From NCBI GenBank assembly GCA_023395515.1, contig JAEWZB010000030.1:1-9995 (forward strand): a DNA stretch of 9,995 bases, read 5' to 3'. Below, piece after piece: positions 8,144 to 9,995 of this stretch. This stretch comes from Bacillota bacterium. GTDB taxonomy: Bacteria; Bacillota; Syntrophomonadia; Syntrophomonadales; Syntrophomonadaceae. Position numbers and translations under genes: made by a program. The notes beneath the pieces are model-generated. The model was not told where the DNA came from. It did not search any database and saw nothing but the letters and a program-made list of their open reading frames with translations. Every line of letters begins with the position of its first letter. Position 1 is the stretch's first letter.

Positions 8144-8190
8144 AAACTCTGCCCCCACTTTCCAAACCAGAATTGACCCCTGTTGTCAAG
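8144..8190. mobile_element. IS-end-like sequence (remnant)
   Basis: The stretch around CCCCCACTTTCCAAACC and GAATTGACCCCTGTTGTCAA resembles, from memory, the terminal sequences that flank some Firmicutes insertion sequences (IS21-like). It lies just past the end of the open frame at 8197-8496 and contains a short inverted repeat TTGAC-N7-GTCAA. I see no matching second copy in the window, so element type and boundary are uncertain. Confidence 0.25.
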
Positions 8191-8196
8191 ATACGC

Positions 8197-8496
8197 TCAG
8201 ATGATTTCCAAGTTAAGCTCCTGGCCGGTTTTAATATTATCAGGCAGCCGGGGTAAGCTTGTCATAACCAACCTGATCTGAGCATAAGGCTTCAGCTTTT
8301 TGCAGAAGCTCGTTATAGTCAGGATTCGCAAAATGTCCGCATAAGCGGCCAATTCTTTGGGTACTGTTTCACCCAGGGTCAATAAGTTTGACTTGGTCTT
8401 GGAATAAACTACAAATAGATAGGGGCTATTGCTGCTGCCTTTGATTGGATGGCATTTTAATTGAGGTTTTTGGCGAACAATTAGAACCAGTGGGAT
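8197..8496 (-). pseudogene. unrecognised open frame in IS debris, probable remnant
   Basis: The frame is open for 99 codons directly after a TGA (8497-8499) but offers no ATG or GTG. The first usable initiator is TTG at 8380-8382, giving 61 aa (begins TLGETVPKELAAYADILRIL after the start, ends GQELNLEII). No ribosome binding site is evident there. The sequence is mixed alpha-helical and basic in its middle, with no motif I recognise. Its place between a broken IS66 TnpB fragment and an IS-end-like sequence suggests leftover transposon DNA rather than a working gene. No product function is proposed. Confidence 0.3.
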
Positions 8497-8521
8497 TCAT
8501 CACATGTCTTATATTTGCAGG

Positions 8522-8641
8522 TTAATGGCACTCCCTTCCTGATCCATTATGACCCCATTGCAGTATCTTGAACTTGTCACGTTGGCGATTGCAGAATACA
8601 AATAGGCTGAGCTGAACATCTCCTCGTCATGGGTTCAGGAT
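8522..8641 (-). pseudogene. IS66-family TnpB (Orf2) fragment, broken
   Basis: Read on the minus strand from 8641, one frame gives ILNP-stop-RGDVQLSLFVFCNRQ, then RDKFKILQWGHNGSG, ending at a TAA (8522-8524). The core LFVFCNRQRDKFKILQW with trailing NG is the hallmark of IS66 TnpB, an accessory protein of about 115 aa whose central part reads LFVFCNRRRDKIKIL-W...NGF. Here it carries an internal TGA (8627-8629), and the sequence loses similarity right after HNG, so it is inactive. The DDE transposase (TnpC) and the intact start of tnpB are absent. The remnant directly abuts the truncated acetate transporter gene, so an IS66-type insertion or later deletion probably caused that truncation. Confidence 0.7.
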
Positions 8642-8664
8642 ATTGTCACACGTTCTATGCTGCA

Positions 8665-9071
8665 TCAACAGGTGTGAATTTTTTGACAAAACAATGGGGA
8701 TTTAAAATAGGCGGGAGTCCATGCTAAAAGCGTTATAGTTGAAGCTAACCATGCCCATCCATCAATACGGGCATCAACCGGCCATCCATTTAGTCCGGCC
8801 ATATACTTAACCATAAACGCCATACCTCTTACTAGCATAAAAAAAACGGCACAAAAAGGTAATACATTACTACCGGTTGTATTACCTTCCTTAATTCTAA
8901 AATTCCAAGCATAATTTGAATGACAAAGCCCCCTATTAACCAGCAACCTAACAATGGAATCGTCAAGTACTCAACTTTCCCGCTAAGTAAAGCAAAAAAA
9001 GTAAAACATGCCATAGCTAATGCTAATAATCCCGCGGGAGCAGGGTTAGCCCATTCATGATTACTTGACAC
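8665..9071 (-). pseudogene. GPR1/FUN34/YaaH (SatP-like acetate uptake) gene, frameshifted and truncated
   Basis: Two overlapping frames together encode one protein. From GTG 9071 (AAGGAGAG 7 nt upstream) comes MSSNHEWANPAPAGLLALAM, with the family signature NPAPAGL, running to GILELRK near 8890. The adjoining frame continues EGNTTGSNVLPFCAVFFMLV through GWAWLASTITLLAWTPAYFK to 8690. Joining them needs one extra A in TTAAGG around 8888-8894, giving ELKEGNTTG as in relatives. The rebuilt protein is about 135 aa, whereas the family has about 190-210 with six membrane helices. It stops after TPAYFKSPL, replaced by FCQKIHTC and a stop where IS debris begins, so roughly the last two helices are lost. 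Members are acetate/succinate-proton carriers or channels. A sigma-54 promoter precedes it. The frameshift could be a sequencing error, but the truncation would remain. Confidence 0.85.
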
Positions 9072-9096
9072 ACAATCTCTCCTTCATAATCAAAAT

Positions 9097-9223
9097 ACCT
9101 GGTCAAGTTCTGGTTTCCCCCCCTTTCTAAAATAATGTTAGTTAGGCTGATCGTATAAATTGCTTAGTTTAAAAGTTTAAACTTCTAATGATCGCCAAAA
9201 CTAACCATACTCTTTTACCAGGT
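9097..9223 (-). promoter_or_regulatory. nested inverted repeats: candidate structured 5' leader of the acetate transporter gene
   Basis: Between the sigma-54 promoter (predicted start near 9225) and the GTG at 9071 lie three nested complementary pairs. The outer pair is ACCTGGT (9097-9103) with ACCAGGT (9217-9223). The middle pair is GTTAGTTAGGCTGATCG (9137-9153) with GATCGCCAAAACTAACC (9190-9206), about 14-15 pairs with small bulges. The inner pair is a GTTTAA/TTAAAC hairpin around the 12-bp palindrome AAGTTTAAACTT (9173-9184). In RNA this would close the leader from its first bases to about 26 nt before the start codon. It could be a regulatory RNA or, at DNA level, paired operators. No known riboswitch motif is recognised. 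Confidence 0.4.
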
Positions 9224-9235
9224 TAAAAAACATTA

Positions 9236-9252
9236 TGCAAAAGATGTGCCAA
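9236..9252 (-). promoter_or_regulatory. sigma-54 (RpoN/SigL) promoter facing the acetate transporter gene
   Basis: On the minus strand TTGGCACATCTTTTGCA fits the -24/-12 consensus YTGGCAYRNNNNTTGCW at every defined position, with the required 10 bp between GG and GC. Transcription should start near 9225, about 150 nt before the GTG of the SatP-like gene. Promoters of this class need an ATP-driven enhancer-binding activator, so the gene was likely switched by a dedicated signal. Confidence 0.8.
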
Positions 9253-9293
9253 ATTAGGTGAGGGAGTTATCTTTCAATTTATGGGCTGGGAGG

Positions 9294-9542
9294 CTAGTAT
9301 TTATTTATGTTTTTTAAAGCTCGGCTCATTTCATCAATATGACCTTCGAAAAAAATAGCATATCCTCTTACATTAGGAAATTCAGGAGAGTTTAGTTTAA
9401 TAAAAGTAAACCCTAAAGCTTCTAATTGTTCATTAGGAGTATTTTTTATGGTTTTAAGCTGTTCTTCGGATACTTTCTTAATGGTGCAGTAAACTTCTTT
9501 ACCTTTAGAACTATATAGGGCCGTGGCTATTAATGTACGCAT
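9294..9542 (-). CDS. small hypothetical protein (82 aa)
   Basis: ATG (9540-9542) to TAG (9294-9296). A GGAG 11 nt upstream (in TTGGAGTG) is a plausible ribosome binding site. I do not recognise the family. The sequence alternates strand-like (TLIATALY, VYCTIKKV, FTFIKL, RGYAIFF) and helix-like (SEEQLKTIKNTPNEQLEALG, HIDEMSRALKNIN) segments, suggesting a small alpha/beta fold. It has one cysteine (C19) and no signal peptide or membrane helix, so it is probably cytoplasmic. It lies immediately upstream of the sigma-54 promoter for the acetate transporter, on the same strand, and downstream of the dyad array serving the opposite sigma-54 promoter. It is too small to be a sigma-54 activator. Codon use and ribosome binding site make it look real. 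Confidence 0.6.
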   Translation of the reverse strand: MRTLIATALYSSKGKEVYCTIKKVSEEQLKTIKNTPNEQLEALGFTFIKLNSPEFPNVRGYAIFFEGHIDEMSRALKNINKY

Positions 9543-9584
9543 TCAATTTTTCACTCCAATTATTCTTTTTTTGTTTACATGTTG

Positions 9585-9606
9585 GTCTTACCCAAGTATG
9601 TCTTAC
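9585..9606. repeat. GTCTTAC direct repeat upstream of the 82-aa gene
   Basis: GTCTTAC occurs at 9585-9591 and again at 9600-9606 (15-bp period), 43-64 bp before the 82-aa gene's ATG, where promoter elements or a regulator site would lie. Apart from this and a tandem ACTATGGCTW pair (9636-9655), I see nothing definite in 9543-9657, and no clear promoter for the small gene. Confidence 0.3.
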
Positions 9607-9657
9607 TTTACTTCGGTTGATACATATCTTCCTATACTATGGCTTACTATGGCTAGA

Positions 9658-9726
9658 GCCTTTAATTCATAAATGAATTAACTTTGTATACGTCTAAATA
9701 TTTTGAATATTAAGGAAATTAAAGGC
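9658..9726. repeat. GCCTTTAATT/AATTAAAGGC inverted repeat enclosing dyad A
   Basis: GCCTTTAATT (9658-9667) and AATTAAAGGC (9717-9726) are perfect 10-bp inverted arms about 50 bp apart, overlapping the first 20-bp dyad. Either a cruciform-prone element or a by-product of the repeated AT-rich operator half-sites. Confidence 0.4.
9662..9681. promoter_or_regulatory. 20-bp dyad site A (putative activator-binding site)
   Basis: TTAATTCAT-AA-ATGAATTAA is a perfect 9-2-9 inverted repeat. It shares its half-sites with two further copies (B and C) and lies about 230-250 bp upstream of the predicted start of the plus-strand sigma-54 promoter. Confidence 0.6.
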
Positions 9727-9748
9727 TGGCTATATACTCGGAACTTAA

Positions 9749-9768
9749 TTAATGCATATTTGAATTAA
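9749..9768. promoter_or_regulatory. 20-bp dyad site B (putative activator-binding site)
   Basis: TTAATGCAT-AT-TTGAATTAA has the same 9-2-9 architecture as site A, with one change in each arm. It is directly joined to site C, so both lie on the same DNA face at a 20-bp (about two-turn) step. Confidence 0.6.
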
Positions 9769-9788
9769 TTAATGCAACTATGAATTAA
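9769..9788. promoter_or_regulatory. 20-bp dyad site C (putative activator-binding site)
   Basis: TTAATGCAA-CT-ATGAATTAA is the third copy, abutting B with no gap and centred about 120 bp before the -12 element of the sigma-54 promoter. A partial half-site TTAATTAGC follows at 9789. The spacing is typical for an enhancer bound by a sigma-54 activator. Confidence 0.6.
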
Positions 9789-9882
9789 TTAATTAGCTGG
9801 CCTCAATTTAAGGTGTAGGGGGCAAGAGCCGACTAACCTTTAAAATCAATATATTTCATCAAAAAATGCAGCTAAAAAAATG

Positions 9883-9899
9883 TTGGTATGATATTTGCA
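9883..9899 (+). promoter_or_regulatory. sigma-54 (RpoN/SigL) promoter pointing out of the window
   Basis: TTGGTATGATATTTGCA matches YTGGCAYRNNNNTTGCW except for one C-to-T change in the -24 box, with the exact 10 bp between GG and GC. The start would be near 9910. A-tracts at 9861-9866 and 9874-9880, one helical turn apart, suggest bent DNA between the dyad array and the promoter, which favours looping. The leader continues to the window's end without a start codon in a convincing context. It holds a small 6-1-6 dyad TCTTAA-T-TTAAGA (9928-9940). The controlled gene lies beyond 9995. Confidence 0.7.
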
Positions 9900-9995
9900 T
9901 TTAATATATTTGAGACGCCAAATTCGTTCTTAATTTAAGATTCTCCCTTTTAAAGTGTTTTACCATTTTATTCAATTCTTTGTACTGCGTATAGT

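Noticed and set aside
8885..8900. Programmed ribosomal frameshift in the acetate transporter gene
   Set aside because: TTAAGGAAGG is not a slippery X-XXY-YYZ heptamer, no obvious stimulatory structure was seen, and the gene is also truncated, so mutation or sequencing error is more likely.
9741..9800. 20-bp periodic repeat as a mini CRISPR array or tandem satellite
   Set aside because: There are only three imperfect units with no spacers, and the units are themselves dyads. Operator sites explain them better.
9844..9856. IHF-like site AATCAATATATTT before the plus-strand sigma-54 promoter
   Set aside because: It has one mismatch to the IHF consensus in AT-rich DNA, and Firmicutes generally lack IHF. 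Bending by A-tracts or HU is a simpler reading.

Overview
The window looks like chromosomal DNA from a low-to-moderate GC, anaerobic Gram-positive bacterium (Firmicutes, class Clostridia; the mix of genes would fit a Syntrophomonas- or Desulfotomaculum-like lineage, but that is inference). The reasons are the U32-peptidase/mutS2 gene pair, strong AGGAGG-type ribosome binding sites, AT-rich intergenic DNA with intrinsic terminators, a class A PBP with a cysteine-rich tail, an OFA-family MFS carrier, and sigma-54-type promoters.

Left part (1-6600), ordinary housekeeping DNA. The 3' end of a U32 peptidase-like gene is followed 2 nt later by full-length mutS2. A bidirectional hairpin terminator separates mutS2 from a convergent gene for a bifunctional (class A) penicillin-binding protein. 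That gene is divergent from tyrS, which has a clear extended -10 promoter, a very short leader and no T-box. A 17-bp hairpin follows tyrS.

Middle (6600-9071). A gene-poor stretch may hold a short terminator-bounded transcript. Next come an OFA-family MFS carrier on the minus strand, about 600 bp of insertion-sequence debris (including a broken IS66 TnpB fragment), and a damaged gene for a GPR1/FUN34/YaaH (SatP-like acetate uptake) protein. The last has both a frameshift and a lost C-terminal half, and the loss abuts the IS debris.

Right part (9072-9995), the most interesting region. A sigma-54 promoter with a perfect consensus match points into the broken transporter gene. Its predicted ~150-nt leader contains nested inverted repeats. 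A small uncharacterised gene (82 aa) lies upstream of it. Further right, a second sigma-54 promoter on the plus strand points out of the window. It is preceded at typical enhancer distance by three copies of a 20-bp dyad (TTAATKCAT-N2-WTGAATTAA), two of them directly abutting. I read this as the enhancer array of an unidentified sigma-54 activator, possibly controlling carboxylic-acid uptake or metabolism genes on both sides.
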